Below, piece by piece: positions 34,401 to 47,702 of a stretch of 64,000 nt of DNA. The stretch spans positions 248,001-312,000 of the forward strand of contig MU859073.1 of NCBI GenBank assembly GCA_033297205.1, in the 5' to 3' direction. The position numbers and the translations under genes were made by a program. The stretch's first letter is position 1. Each line of letters starts with the position of its first letter. Origin of the DNA: Pseudoneurospora amorphoporcata. Its lineage: Eukaryota; Ascomycota; Sordariomycetes; Sordariales; Sordariaceae. The notes under the pieces are model-generated. The model saw only the letters and a list, made by a program, of their open reading frames with translations. It made no database searches and was not told the DNA's origin.

Positions 34401-37399
34401 CGAGGGTCTCCAATGCAGTGACTCCAGGAAGAAACAGTCAATCGAAAGACCTCCTCCGTGATTGCGAGTCGGTGGTTGAATGTGGCAAGCGAGTCAAAAA
34501 CTGCCGTAAACCAGGAACTGAACTGCGACTGCGAAGCAGAGAGAAGGAACTTGAAAGATAAATAGCGATTTGAATGAGCCAATACCCTCGGTAGCTCAAA
34601 TTTGTCCACCGTGCATAACATCTGAACACCCAAGGCAATAAATAACTAGTGATTCTTCTGGCCCAAGAAGATGAACACAAGGCAAAGAGCGATGTGTAAG
34701 CGCCGAGATTTCTGATCAAGTCGACTTGATCTCGCACATCACTTACTGGTGGTATTTGCAACATTGGGGCGATTAACTTACAAGTACTTTCATTTGACGG
34801 AAAAGCCTGATTCAGCCTTCGACTGTTCCCGAGACGTCGCAGGATTCATGAAGTAACTACAAGATTGGACACGTCAAAGCTACAAGAAAAGAAGCCGAGC
34901 AGCCGAGCAGTGGGCGAGACACTCAACTTGCGAACCCGTCCATGTCCCGAAGTGTGTCAATCAAGTACAAAGGAAGAATGTCTGAAGGTCCCACCACTGC
35001 ACGGTAAAGTGCCTTGCTCCGGTCGAGGTCGTCACTACCGGCGACTGCAATGGAAGCGACGATGACGCAGATCTTCAGTTCCGGCTGCTATTTCCCCAGT
35101 TGGTGAAGTCAGGATCATTGTTCTTTCCTTTCCTTTCCCGATCAACTGGATCTTCAGGTGCGGGCAAGCTCTTCCGGTGAATACGACCTCTGCAGGTACC
35201 TAGGTAGTTCTTGCCCTCGGCCATGGGGCACAGAACCGAGCCTTCTTCGTCAGCAGGAAAGCAGCACGGGCGGGGGATGGAAATCAGGGAAAACCGACCT
35301 CTGCAACCACCACGCTCCTCCCATGACCCGCCCATGGGCTCCCCATCTCCATCCCGCTCAACAGTCTCTTCACCAAAAGGCCGCAGCAAAAAAGAACAAG
35401 AACATGATTTATTCAAGGAAGAAAACAAAGCTCCTTCTTTTCTCCTTAGGACGTTGTCGACACGCGTATCTCCCAGATTCACCGGAAAGAAAATCGCGAC
35501 GTGCAACCGAGTCGAACGCGGGGCCTCTTCGGAAGTGGACCGAACCGTGGGTAGGTACCTGTAGGCATGGCACACGGAAGAGACTCTCAATGAGACCAGT
35601 TGAGCTACCTCCTAGCCCCGAAGAGATCCTGCCGACTGGGTCTCGATTGATTGCTTATCAAGGGTAAGTGGTCCCGATGAAAGTTTCTCCCGATACCTGG
35701 CGGTTGCCCTTTGGCGGAGTGATTGATGGGAGGTGCGACTCACTGTCACAGACTGAGGTTCCACGTGTCTGAGTTTCATACCTGTAGGCAACGACCTGCT
35801 TACCTTGTGGATTTTACTGATTCGCTTGGACCTTTTCAGTGTTGTTTGATCATTCCAAGCGCTGTGGTTGAACCACACTCTTTATCCATCAGTTTGAGCC
35901 AAAATCCGAAAGAACAGGGACAGGCCATGAGCATGACTACACTCATTGTTTCGAAACAAAGAGTCCAGTCCTAGAAATACAGACAATTCTATAGGGAACT
36001 TGAGAAAGTGAGGAGTGTCTGTCATGTGAGAGCTGAGTCGAACGTGACTTCTCTCAAACCCCGTCAGAATGTCTGCTTGTCATATCATCATGATATCCTC
36101 CTCCTAGACGACTCGGAAAATAACCAGGTCGAATGGAAACTACAATGTAAGCAAGAGAATCACTCCTTACCCACCTCCGTAAACTAACTAGCCTATCTAC
36201 TCTTGACAATATGGCATGACTTTACGGATGTAAGCCTTGTTTATGCCTCGCCGTTGCTGTCATGGCCCATCCCTAGGTACCTAATGGTTGCAAGCCCTTT
36301 AATGATTGACCTAGGTTCGCTGTTCGAATACCCCCGGAAGCTCTTCTAGGTCATATTTTTAGGGTGATTAGGTGTGACGTGGGTTCGAGCATTCACAGTC
36401 ACCAAAGTCCACCCATTCGACCATCATAATACTACTTGTCGATGAGATAATCGTGATAGACTTGCAACTTGCACAGTCTCAAACCTTCTTTACACATCCT
36501 CATCTTGTTCCGTGTCATAGACCAAGATCATTGTTAAAAGCCTCAGTACTCGGAAGTGTAGTATACACTGGCGTGTTATACCATAGGAAAAGAGCACAAC
36601 TTACCGAACGTCAGAGGATGGATAAAGCATCTCACTTCACTTACGAGACCGCAAGGGGCAACTGGCCTCCCTACTTCCAGCAATGAACTGCAAAGCCCCA
36701 TCATCGTGAATAGAATGTGATCGATCACTGTGTGAGTGTTCTGACGACGAAGACAACGGGACAATGTCGAATGAGACCAACTCCAACATGTCACAAGCCA
36801 GCCAGACGGTCACTGTGAAGTGTACAAGTCTACGTACGGCCTCGGCCCCAGTCTAGACTCCTGGCCTGGCTTTCTCCCCGCGCCGATACGTCTTGGTGGA
36901 CGCCCTAAGGGGGTGTTGTTATATAGACCTTCCCCTTTTTTGAGAATGTCTACCACCACAGACAGCGTTTGAGGGGCCCGTTTTGAGGGTTTCTCCCAAG
37001 GTGTGCCGCGGTATGAAGCCACCGTTTTCTCTTGCTCGGCTCGGTGATCAACCCCTTCCCCCCACGCTGTCTCAGTCTACCTTAATCGAGAGCCTTGGGC
37101 AAGGTGGCTCTCGCTCGTCACCACCAGAGCCGCACGGGTGGACGACCCGGTTCGGTGATGACCATCCGTCCTCACAATGGTCAAAGTGCCGAATCACTGG
37201 GTGACTATGTGGACCCAAGATCATTTCGCACCGTTGGTAATGCGTCTGTCGGGCACCAAAAAGAGAAGGTAGATGTGTCGATGGTGTAGTGCTAGCATTG
37301 ACTAGTCGTGTGATTGACGCCCTGGTAGAGTTTTGGGCATCAACCGCTAGGCTAGTCCATCCCGTCTGGTTGGTTCTCGAGATCTCGTGACAAGGACGG
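31417..37399. other. Gene-poor region, second part
   Basis: About 6 kb with no recognisable gene. Several T- and A-rich segments (33.2-34.1 kb) have stops in all frames. Open frames stay below 175 codons. Palindrome copies occur at 35194-35206, 35550-35560 and 36271-36283. No tRNA, rRNA or transposon ends recognised. Confidence 0.5.
35194..35206. repeat. Palindromic AGGTACCTAGGTA motif (second perfect copy)
   Basis: Identical 13-mer to the one at 28853-28865, with perfect TACCTAGGTA at 35197-35206. Intergenic. Confidence 0.8.
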
Positions 37400-39375
37400 T
37401 TGTGGACGTTGACCTAGGTAACCTATTTTCAATCATTAGGATGTAGACATTATTCATGCCACCACTTGATGCATGTTCTTCTCTTCCCTCGCCTTCCCAG
37501 GATACCTTTGTCCGTTTCGTGGGTGTATCTCGTTGGTTCGTTTCCAATAGCGGTAGCAGAGGCCCGTTCTCTCGGCCTAGGATGGACATGGACGTTGGGC
37601 CACTGCCTGACAAAAGCATTGGACGCGCTCTACCCTATCGCTCAAAACAAGCATCTCCATATACTCGGTCCGTTCCGCAACCTGGTTGGCGAAGGGTTTG
37701 ACTTGCCCCCTTCATCCGCTCCACCAGATGGCAAGGAAGCAGGGGCAGCTTCTTGGTGGACGGGTCAACATCGAGGGTCTTACTCGCCATCAGGTCCAGG
37801 TGAGGTATCTCTATCACCCCGCGATCCTACGCTCTGCATACCATGACTACAGTCCCTATCAAGCCGACCTGTAACAGGCCGGGTATCAGTGAGAACGGCC
37901 TGTCGACGGACCCAGCTTGGGAAAGTCGGCACCGCAGTCACCGTCCTGGCGCGGGGTGAATTGTCTACCAAGCCATCGAAATCCCCGCACATCCCGATGC
38001 GCTTCGAGCCTCTCAGCCAGTCCTTGACGTGGAATGCCTTCGTACGCCCATGTGCCTCTCTTTTAGCCGGCCGTGATCCTTCAAGCAGCCCGTAAAATGC
38101 CCAACGAGAGGTTATCATCACCTAATTACCCCCTCAAAGGGGAGTGACCCCGTTGCTCAAAGGTGGGCTAGACAGTTGCGACGGTGGGGTCTCGATGTAT
38201 CTTGGGGCTCCGCCATGCGAAAATCCGACACAGAAGGAGGGGATGGTTGAGGGGTTGGGCTCTGCTGAGGGTGGCGATACTTTGGCCGTGGTATGGTCTT
38301 CACAGTCTGACAGGGTTCGACGGCAGGACGAGGATTGGGAGGGGAAAGAGGAGAAACATGGAGGCAAGAATGTCACTAGCAAATCCGCTCTGAACCCGAG
38401 AGGGGGTGCTGCTAGGACAAAGAGAGAACCGCTGACTTTGAGAGGGGTCTCAATCGGACAGGCCAATGGAGAGAAGTTCGCAGTTGTGGTGGTCAGTCCG
38501 AGATAACACGGGAGGGAACCAAGTCATTTTGCATCAGCGGTCAAACGAGGTCCATGTGATGACTGAAAAGCTTCGAAGAGCCAGAGTCTGAACCTTGGAA
38601 TCTGTCGGAATCCTTCGAGTGTCCTTGGGTCGAGGTAGAATGGTGGGAGTGTTCCCTTCATGGCAGGCAAACAAGTGACAGAATTTTCAAGACAATCTTG
38701 GAAGGCGAGGGGCTGAGATGGCCACCTGGTGACGAAAGAATGGCGACTCATAGCCACTAGGATGGACTGGCGGTATTATCGCCTTGCCACAGGAGCCCAA
38801 CAATGGCTGATAGCTGCAATCCAGAGAAGGAAGGCCTTGGATGAAAGGCCGGTGTCGGATGTCAATCTCATGCTTAAATATGGGGAAACAGGAGACCAAG
38901 TGTGCCTTGGGGGGAGAAGGAGGGTAAACTTGTCACTTGAGCCTGGCTGAGGAGGGATCTCGCCTCTCACTGTGGGCACATGTGTTATCGATGAGGACCA
39001 GCTGCTGGCATGGATGGATTCCCAGCGGGGACAGGTCATCCTGCATTGGTGATTCGAGAAGAGCCCACCTCGGTGCCTGGGCAGTTCGATGCCATTCCAC
39101 TCGATGAGTTGGCCAAGTGGTCCGCCAGAGGTCTGCTGAATCGGCATGACGGGTCGATGATTCGGGTATGGTTCGTTGACCGCCAGTCGTAGGATCCAAT
39201 CAAGGAAGCAGCTTAAGCACAGCTCCTGGCCAGCCTTTCAGCCGACGAGGCCATACTAGAGGAGTTTCTGTGGCCTTGGAAGTTTCAAGGCTCTGCAGTA
39301 TTCCATGGCACAGGGCAAGGAATTTCGAAGGATCTGCTTAGATCCCGTTTCCCTCAAAGGCGCATACGAAGGTAG
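37400..39375 (+). pseudogene. Possible decayed protein-coding tract (unidentified)
   Basis: On the plus strand, protein-like segments follow one another but switch frame and are broken by stops. Examples: LDALYPIAQNKHLHILGPF near 37.65 kb; HQVQVRYLYHPAILRS near 37.8 kb in another frame; WRYYRLATGAQQWLIAAIQR near 38.8 kb, then a TGA, then VIDEDQLLAWMDSQ; EELTS-free QFDAIPLDELAKWSARGLL near 39.1 kb in a shifted frame; ADEAILEEFLWPWKFQGS near 39.25 kb after another stop. I do not recognise the family. No start, splice pattern or ends can be defined, so the limits are approximate. Chance open frames remain a real alternative, and the minus strand is open over parts of it. Confidence 0.22.
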
Positions 39376-42300
39376 GGTCCGACAGCACCGACTCTGAACC
39401 ACTGGGGCATTTCTCAGCATCGAATTCAAGACTAGACAAGTCATGAAACAAAAGAAATAGAGGTAGGCACGCACTTGCGGTCCACATACGACATATGCCG
39501 TCGATGCCATTCTTGCAGTGGGATGGGAGGACGTTTCAGATCGCTTTAGCGTATCTATCACTCACCTTCATTTTCATCATTCTTTAGGAGCATCTCAGGG
39601 TACTATGTCGGATATCCACCGTCTTTCCCCTCAGCGTTAATGGGGCGTTGTGTTGTTTCTCAGTCTCAGCTAATCCAAAGAAGAGCAGACTTCTTCGAGT
39701 TCTGTGACAAATAGATCGAAACAGCTTGGAGGCCCTGAGTACCCTGAATGCGCTGAATGCGCATCATACAGATCGTCCGGGAGAGCGATTATGCTTCCGC
39801 GAGCCATGTCTTCCCGTCGACGTTTTGTTGGAGATATGGCGGTTGCGCGCGTGGGTTGGGTTCTTCGTTGTCAACTGAAGTCTGCCAAGTATGTACCGTT
39901 CGACCGACAATTGCTCAAGCACGGGTAGTGCATCCATCCAATACTATCGTCTGCGGTCGAATATTATTGCTGACGATGAATGGAGGTCACCCCTGGCTGC
40001 GTCCTCGACACGCATCCTAAAAGGGAACCACGCCAGTGCCAAAATAGGCAATAGTGCATGTCCATTACCCCTGACCTCCCACGCCCAGCAGGGGCAACTG
40101 TTTGGTGGAAAGCTATGACGGCAGTGGAGCTTCCATTGCGTTGGCAGACACTTAGGGCATGTTGCGTGCATTGAAAGGAGGACAGCGTTGTCTCTCAACC
40201 TCTTCAGCTTCCGAATATCACCGCGTGGTAAGGTTTGTGAAGTTGTCCACCCACGTACACTACATCCTTCTAGACTTGCGGAATACCGCCGTAATTCAAG
40301 GTAAGCCCGAGCGTATGCCACTTACTTTTGAAGTCGAAGAATACTGGAACAAGTGACCACTGACGAGATTGACGGCCAAGTACAACAGGATAATGTTTCT
40401 GCATGAGTTTCAAGCACCAGTTTTCTTGATTGTGCGCATTGCATGTCTTGAAGCGAAATATTCAGTTACGCAAACACGCTTCAGTAAAGAGATAGGGATG
40501 CGGTCGCAAATATGCCAGGATGCTGTTGCAGTCACGCCGCCAAAAAAGGAAAACAGCAATATGTGCCTCTAGGAGTAGTAGTAGTAGTCCGTCAAGCACA
40601 GGTTCGTCGTCCTAAGAAATGCTTCCAAATGGCACCAGATCACAGTGTTTTCTTTCTGAGGGTAGTATGGCTTGCCGCTCATAGACCGGTGAGCCCTTAC
40701 ATAGTACCGGTCATGGTGTGGATGGTGTGTTGAGCAAATATGTAGGCCCTATTCAGGTCTGGCCGCCTAGAACGTAGTAGGAGGATCGGATTTTATGCTA
40801 AAGAGCCATGAATCCATGTACAGGCCAAGAGAAAGTTGGAGAGAAACAACCTATCAGCCCGCAACATATAGGTAGTTGTTCCCTGGGAAGGGTGTGATAT
40901 GTGAGCAGGGAACAGCCACGTGCCAACTAAGACATGGTCGCCACAGAGCCTCTTTCACATATGGTAGACCGCGTATGCGGATGCCATTGACCATTCTGAA
41001 GCGCGTTAGCCAAATCGATCCGGAAACTTGATGTTTGGGGTCAGGCGGCTCCCGTGTCGGCATTGACGATCCGGCGGCTTCAAGGTTTCGATAACCGTGT
41101 TGCAGGGCAATTTGGAACTGCATGTTCCGAAATAATTGCTACTAGCAACCAGGGATCATTTGTTGTCGCTCAGTCCTTATCGGACCTGTGCCATTCTTGA
41201 TAACCGAAGTATAACCCCGGTTAATGGGCTATTGCTAGGAGGCTGGCCAGCGCAAGACTACTTTGTATCGTCTGCTCCTTATCGGTATCAATTGACATCG
41301 CGATGCCATAGCAACCACGTGCGGTTTGCAGATATAGGCTAGATCTTTGTTTGGAAGTTGGTTGCTGAAGGAGCATGGACATGGAAAGGGACAGTATCAA
41401 GTCCAAGTTTTGGTGACTAGTGCATTGTTGGATCGGGGTGCGTGTATCGGGGGCTGCAAAAGCTTTTCTTCGTAACGCTGACCAAATGTTGCCCAGTGCA
41501 TTATGCTCTCATTGGGTGCGTCTCCTGTGTAGCCGAGCCCAATCCGAAGGTCGTTGACTTGTCCAGCTTGTCTGCAACGGTGTCTTGATCCGAATCTGAA
41601 ACAGCAGCTCGACGACGTTCGCCGTACTGGCGAAACACGGCTTCATCCTGTAACCTGCCAAGCGTCCGCATCGACGAATATCATGATGTTTTGCGTTTTC
41701 GCTGACAACGATGACATTCTATTCCCGAGCCAGATCGAACGGACCGGCTCGGCGCGGTGCGGCCACCGCCGCAGGGCTGCAGAGGCGACGATAAGGGTCC
41801 CTGAGCCGAATGACGGAGATGAATCTACGGCACCGGCACAACAGGGTATCTATTCATATCGGAGAGTTGCCGGCCCAGTCTTGGCAAATAGGTTGCTCCA
41901 CTATCTGTCTCCGGGCATCCCTTGTTATTCGCGAGAAAGTCGAAATGTTCCGTCCCAACTTGACAAGCCGACCTAGTCGCGGTGCGGAACGACGAAGACA
42001 GAACGGCACCAGTTTCGGACCTCCGCATTATGTTTCAACTTCCCAGAAGGATCGAATAAATAACCTCGAGATTCGATCATCTGCAGCCGGTATGTATCGG
42101 GACAAATCACGACGGACACCAAAATGTCACCCTCCAGACACATCTGCGGTCGAACAAATACTGAACTGGTTCGTATTCATCAACGCGCCAATTGACAAGA
42201 AGGCCCAAATCTTTCCGATAGAGGCCGGCTTCGTAGCGATTGATGCTCTCTATGAAGCGGCCGACATTGCTCATAACCATTCGTAGCCTGTGAAAGGCGA

Positions 42301-45300
42301 GGGAAACCGTTGCGGTGCCAACCCTGACCCGCTTCAGACGACGGCAGCCATTTCTCGTTTCTTTTTTGCCTTTTGGGGAGATGGTGCCATGTAGCCTGCG
42401 GCGCGGCGGCAGGTGTGCGCATTGCACGTCAGCTCGCCGGCAGCATGCTAAGTGAGCTGGTACCAATGCCGAAGGATAAAATTGACCAGCCGGGTGCCGG
42501 GAAACAGCCTGTTCGTCGGTGTCATACAGAATGCCCCATCCCGTTTCTGCAAGCACACGACGCAGTCCGGAATCCATGACCGCGGGAGAATCGGCGAGTG
42601 GTCGGTATTTTGTACCTTGCTGCTAGCATGGCATCGGCCCCCTTCCGGGCATCGCCAGCTACGTGGAGCCCAATATGCAGGAGACACGGAAATAGTACCG
42701 GCGAGCACAACCGGCCGCTTCACCACCATCACTGATGCGTGTCCCTTGGAGAAAAGGGTCTGGTTATAGAGGACCCCTAATCTCTCCGGGGGTCTTCCGG
42801 GCCTTCCGTCAATCACCTTTTGGTTGAGGGTTGCCGAGTGACAGGTCAACTTCCAGAGCCTCGTAAGGAAGGCGGATGTACTGCGTGGTAATTATAGTGC
42901 GGATGCATATTTCCAGACATTCGAGATTTTTGTCAGGCATTTATGACTGGTGCCCCTTTTATTGATGATGTTCAGAAGGCCAGACGTCGAGAACCTGAGG
43001 TTTCGACCGCTTTCGTGTTCAAACAAGCTGAGCTATGAGTTGGCGTCAAGGACTGTCGATGAACAGACTTTTACAAGCTTCATAGAGCCAGCAACTCAGG
43101 CTCCGGCCCGAACACCCTTGGCTCCGTCGATTGGCGAAAAACGGCGTCGTGTTCCGTGCGGGAAGAAAGTGTTCTGTTGGTCCGCAGTCTGAGCGGGGGT
43201 TGCGAGTGCTATAGAAGTACTATATGCTGTAATGAAATCGTCAAACCTCAGGCCTGTTTGGTGCATGTCTGTCTGCTTCCCGCAGGCCGAGTCTTTCTGG
43301 TACCGTACAACTTGACGATGCAATCTCGAGTAGTGGATTGTGTCATTAAGAATCTTGGTTGGCGGCCACATTGTCCCAGCATTGGTTGTTGAGGGCCGCA
43401 AGTGAACTTGGTTTGAACTTCACAGTACGCCCTTTCCCCCTCCTCTGCAAATGCTTGACCAGTAGATGGCCGCCAATAGGGATGTGCCAGCGTCTAATAA
43501 CGCTGTCCCGCTGCTTGTATATGGCATTTCGGATCGAAGGCCAAGTCGGATCGTTATCGGCCTTTCTTCTCTTGTAGACAGTACAACAATTGTGATGCCA
43601 GTGAGAGTTGGCCGAGCCAGTGTCAGCCACCGGTTCGATTGAAACGTCGGCGTGAATCCTGTCCATCTCAAATCGGATCATGGCAGACCAGGGGGGCGGA
43701 TTGGTAGCCAGGATACAGAGCGTGCTCGTGGTTCGTATGAAAGGCCAGACTGAACTCCTGACCTTGGCGTCATATTTTGATGTTGTCTCCGATCAATCGT
43801 CCATGATCGGCTATGAGACGTCCGCATTCCTTGAATAAATGAAGAGCAGGCATACCTCAACGGTTGGCAAATGCCTTACGACTAGCTCGATGTCGTAACT
43901 CGACCAACTTCTCCGTACCAAATACACTACGACAATCGAGCAAGGGTCGGGACCTTGCAATAAGAATCCTCATAGCCATCATATGCGCCATACGCATTGG
44001 GCTAAAATATCCACCCTGCGTTGTTTCCCTCCCATCTTGCGCTTCATCAAAGGCGACCCCGATATACACCACGGCCCTTTCGCTTTGGCGGGCGCAGGAC
44101 GGAAGGTTTTCACCGAGTTCAACATGCAAAAGAGTGCCACTCAGGAACGTACCGAACTATCCCTTCTCTTCGTTCTTGGCGCAACCTGATGGGCAGAGAA
44201 AGTGGTTATCATGCATACAACATCGCTGAACGACCTAGCAATCTGCTGCGAATGCAAGATAGGCGACTTTCATGGGTGTCTTTGAAATGTGTCATGCTGG
44301 GACAAGATGTACCTGCATAGGCCGGCACCCTTCATCAGTCCCATCCTGATGTTGGGTTGATTTGCAGCAAGGAGATTTGAGGGCCGATAGGCGTAGGATT
44401 GACATGCTGTCAAGAGAGGGATAATGGAAGCAGACGATGAAAACCGGCACTCCATAAAATCGTAGGCACCATCGCTTCGTTTTTTTTCTCCAACATACCA
44501 TACCGTTCGTGCACCATATTTTGGACAGAGGTCGGTGCAACCGTTGGTTGTGTCTTGGGGTGCGGTTTGTACCTGGGTACCACTCAACGACACAATTTGG
44601 GACACTGGGGAAACCGTTATGAGCAGGATCCTTGGAGGTTGAGGCTTGTGTCCGCCTGAGTTACCCTGGCTCGCCCAGCTGATGAACCCGGACTTCTCGA
44701 AGGATTATCCTGGGACCGTAGCATCGTCAAGTCAAGCCACCCCGTTCCTTTTGCCGGGACCCTTCTTCGGTCTTCATGATCCAGGAACGCCGCAATACGC
44801 ACCATGCTCGATGGAACATTGGTGCAACCGTTAATTTCATTTGGTTTGGCTCGCCGGTTTCGTCTTCCAGTGCGCTTTGGTATTCATGGTCCTTTTGATC
44901 AAGCCGAGGCCGGGAACTTTATTCGAAGTTGGCGTGATATCCCTTCATCTCGTTCTTGCTTCTCATGTTGAGGCTCGACCCGATCTTCCTTTCAGGGCCT
45001 TTCTATTAGTAGTTTGGCGTAGTACCTACGTAGCTAGCGGTTACAACCCCCGGCATAGCACGGAGCTACCCCGTCCCAACCAGCACGAGCCATGCGCGCC
45101 GAGAACGCTGTTAACTGGGACACTGGGCAATTACCGGCACACCCTGAGCTTGATCCACAATACCGAAGCACCCCTAGGCTGATATTGAGAACCTTCTTCT
45201 GACTCGCTTTTTTGCTAGCACCGGCGAAGTGCTAACGGAGCATGTGGGAATGATTACACCATAACGGTCAGACAAAACTCGTCGTAAACGGTAGTTAGGA

Positions 45301-47702
45301 TTTATCTGTCAATAAGTGGCAGCAAGGAAATCCAGTGACGAGCTTTGAGGACACCGTTTGGGTAACGAGAGAAATGGGTGAGTATCGTGAACAGGTATAC
45401 TGTGTGCGAAGCTAGATAGTGTGGAGAGTATCGGAGCGAATCGATCGTCGATGGAAGCCCATGATTGACCAATGCTTAGTCGGCAGCGAGCCAAAATAGT
45501 GCATTTGGTACACTACATCCAAGGCCGAAATAGGTGATAAATACTAGCACAGTTTTGCCGGATAGCAAATGAGTTGTTCAGGATCTCCGCCCTCGTCCGA
45601 ATGCTTTCGCACACCGTTTCGTGAACAACGGACAACTGTAGGATGTTGGACTGACGAATTCCAGGCTGGGCCCTGTCGGTGAACAGTAAATCAGGAGTGT
45701 GTCGAGCTCGGTATGGCCCGAGCCGTGTTGCCGTGACACCTGTTCCGGAATCGAATCGGTTTGAGGGTCACCGCCAGGATTGGTATGTACACCGCAGTCA
45801 GGGAACACCTAGGTGGAGGGCCTACGTGTAGCAGGCTGACCCTGTGAACGTTGTGCCATCACATTCCAGTGTCGTCCAGATTTTCTTGTACGGCCAAGTA
45901 GCAATCAGGTATTTGCCTGCTTGCTGACAGTGGTTGTGGGCCACGGGCACGACTCCGCAGGTCCGTCGAAGCTATTTTAACGCCTCGCCGTTGTTTTCGT
46001 ACAGGCACCGTACAGCAGCTGGGTTGTCGACGGGCTCGTCACCATCTAGTTCTTTACCGCGGCTGGCCTTGTCGCTGGGCCTCGTCAGGAATCCGCAGCT
46101 GTAGTATCGGTGAGGATCTCGTCCACTGCCTAATCATTTTGTCAGGTACCTGTGTACGGCGGGGTAGTGGCCACTGGACAGCAAATTGTACGCTGCATAG
46201 GTTAAGTCCACTCACCTTGCTGTAGGGTCTTGTTAGGTCTTGCTCAACCGTAAGGCCTCTTCCAGGGGTCTCCATGCTCCATGCCTGGGGGAAAAATTAT
46301 GATGTCTAGGCAGCATCGTGAGAGTTGATTCGTGGACTGCAAGATGCGCACAGTACAGGGCTACCACGGAGGACACTGGGGCTTGGGCGCAAGCCATCAC
46401 GTCCTGCTGCCAAACAGCAGCTTGTGGTACAAATGGCGAGGCCGAAAGCACAATGGAGAACAAGAATAAGATTGACGGGAAAATGGGGGGGAGATGTCAT
46501 TGGACCAGAGGAGAGTAAGTGCTCGAGGCATCGCAGACATGCCAGACATGCCAGACACTCTAAAGTCCAGTCCAGGATCCTTGGAGGGGACCTTCCGAAG
46601 AGCGGACGAAGGCCTGGGACTGGACTGTTTTTGCCATGTGGACGGGATGGCGGGAGACGTTGTTGACGTTTAGATTGAGGTGGTACTTGGTGGTAGTTGG
46701 TGGTGAGCGGCATCCAATTCCAAGCGTGGGCGGGGGATTGAGTTCTGACTTTGGACCAGGGCTCGGCGGCATCATGGCGGCTTCATCTTGCAGCATCCCC
46801 CGTTGCCGTTGAAATCCTGGACGGGGAGTGTGGGTGTGGTGTGGCTCGGTGGCCGTCCGTATCTCGATGGCTCCGTTCATGGCCGCACAGCCTGGAACCG
46901 CTGTAGATGTCTGCATGTGGATGTCAGGGCTCGCACTGACTGGTTTCGACTGGCCGAATGGCTGACGAAAGTCGTAGTGAGCGCGCTCAGTGATGCAGAA
47001 AGGTGTAGTGCAGTAGAGTGGCAGGAGTGAGTGTCGGGTTGTGCGAATGGGACCGTCGCTCTTGCACAATCTGTGAACGGTGAGTTCCGTTTCGCTTGTA
47101 CATACGTGTAGGTTCAATTGGTTTGAGGAAGGTAACTCACTATGTACCTGTCCTCGTTACAAGCACGCCCCTCCTCTCGCGGGAAGGAGCACATCTGTTG
47201 ATGACCCTGATGGCCGCCCCGTTTTTTTGATGAATGGCCCGTGCCACCCCAGCCTTGGCACTCCCGAGATGGAGGGGCACTTCAGACTCGGAAAACTTCC
47301 ACTTGAGGAGAAAAGCAAAAAAAAGGTGAGAGATGATTTATTTGAGCCCTATAAGAGGGCTGTTTTGCCTGTTTCGAAACACCACGCTCCTCTTGACAAG
47401 ACTGTTTAATCTCGAGATTTGACGATCGATCAGAGCATCACGCTCTATACACAGAGGGTCTACCTAGCATGTAACGGAGCAGCTGGAGCACTGCGATGAA
47501 TACTTCATGACTGCGTGTTGTCCCGACTCGCAGGTTCGCAGTCTTTTGCGCCGTCGACAACTCGCCGTTCTGGCCGCAGATTCGTCAAGTCCACGATGCA
47601 GAATCGGGACAACCAAAAACCAGGCTAGTCTAGAACGGGACTGGGGGTTAGGTAAGGACTCCACTAAACCAAAAGTTTTAGACCTCTGAAGAAGCAGCAG
47701 CG
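39376..47702. other. Gene-poor region, third part
   Basis: About 8.3 kb with no recognisable gene. At 41.5-42.9 kb both strands carry overlapping open frames of 130-160 codons; none has a known motif. A 9-nt tandem repeat lies at 46534-46556. No mobile-element ends, tRNA or rRNA recognised. Confidence 0.5.
46534..46556 (+). repeat. Short tandem repeat, CAGACATGC x 2.5
   Basis: Two full and one partial copy of a 9-nt unit in non-coding sequence. Probably simple slippage. Confidence 0.9.

Noticed and set aside
35505..35530. Minus-strand T-loop-like GTTCGACT
   Set aside because: T-stem does not pair; no tRNA fold nearby.
46560..47117. 185-codon minus-strand frame
   Set aside because: The first codon is TTG, the translation lacks motifs, and the length is within chance expectation for the window.
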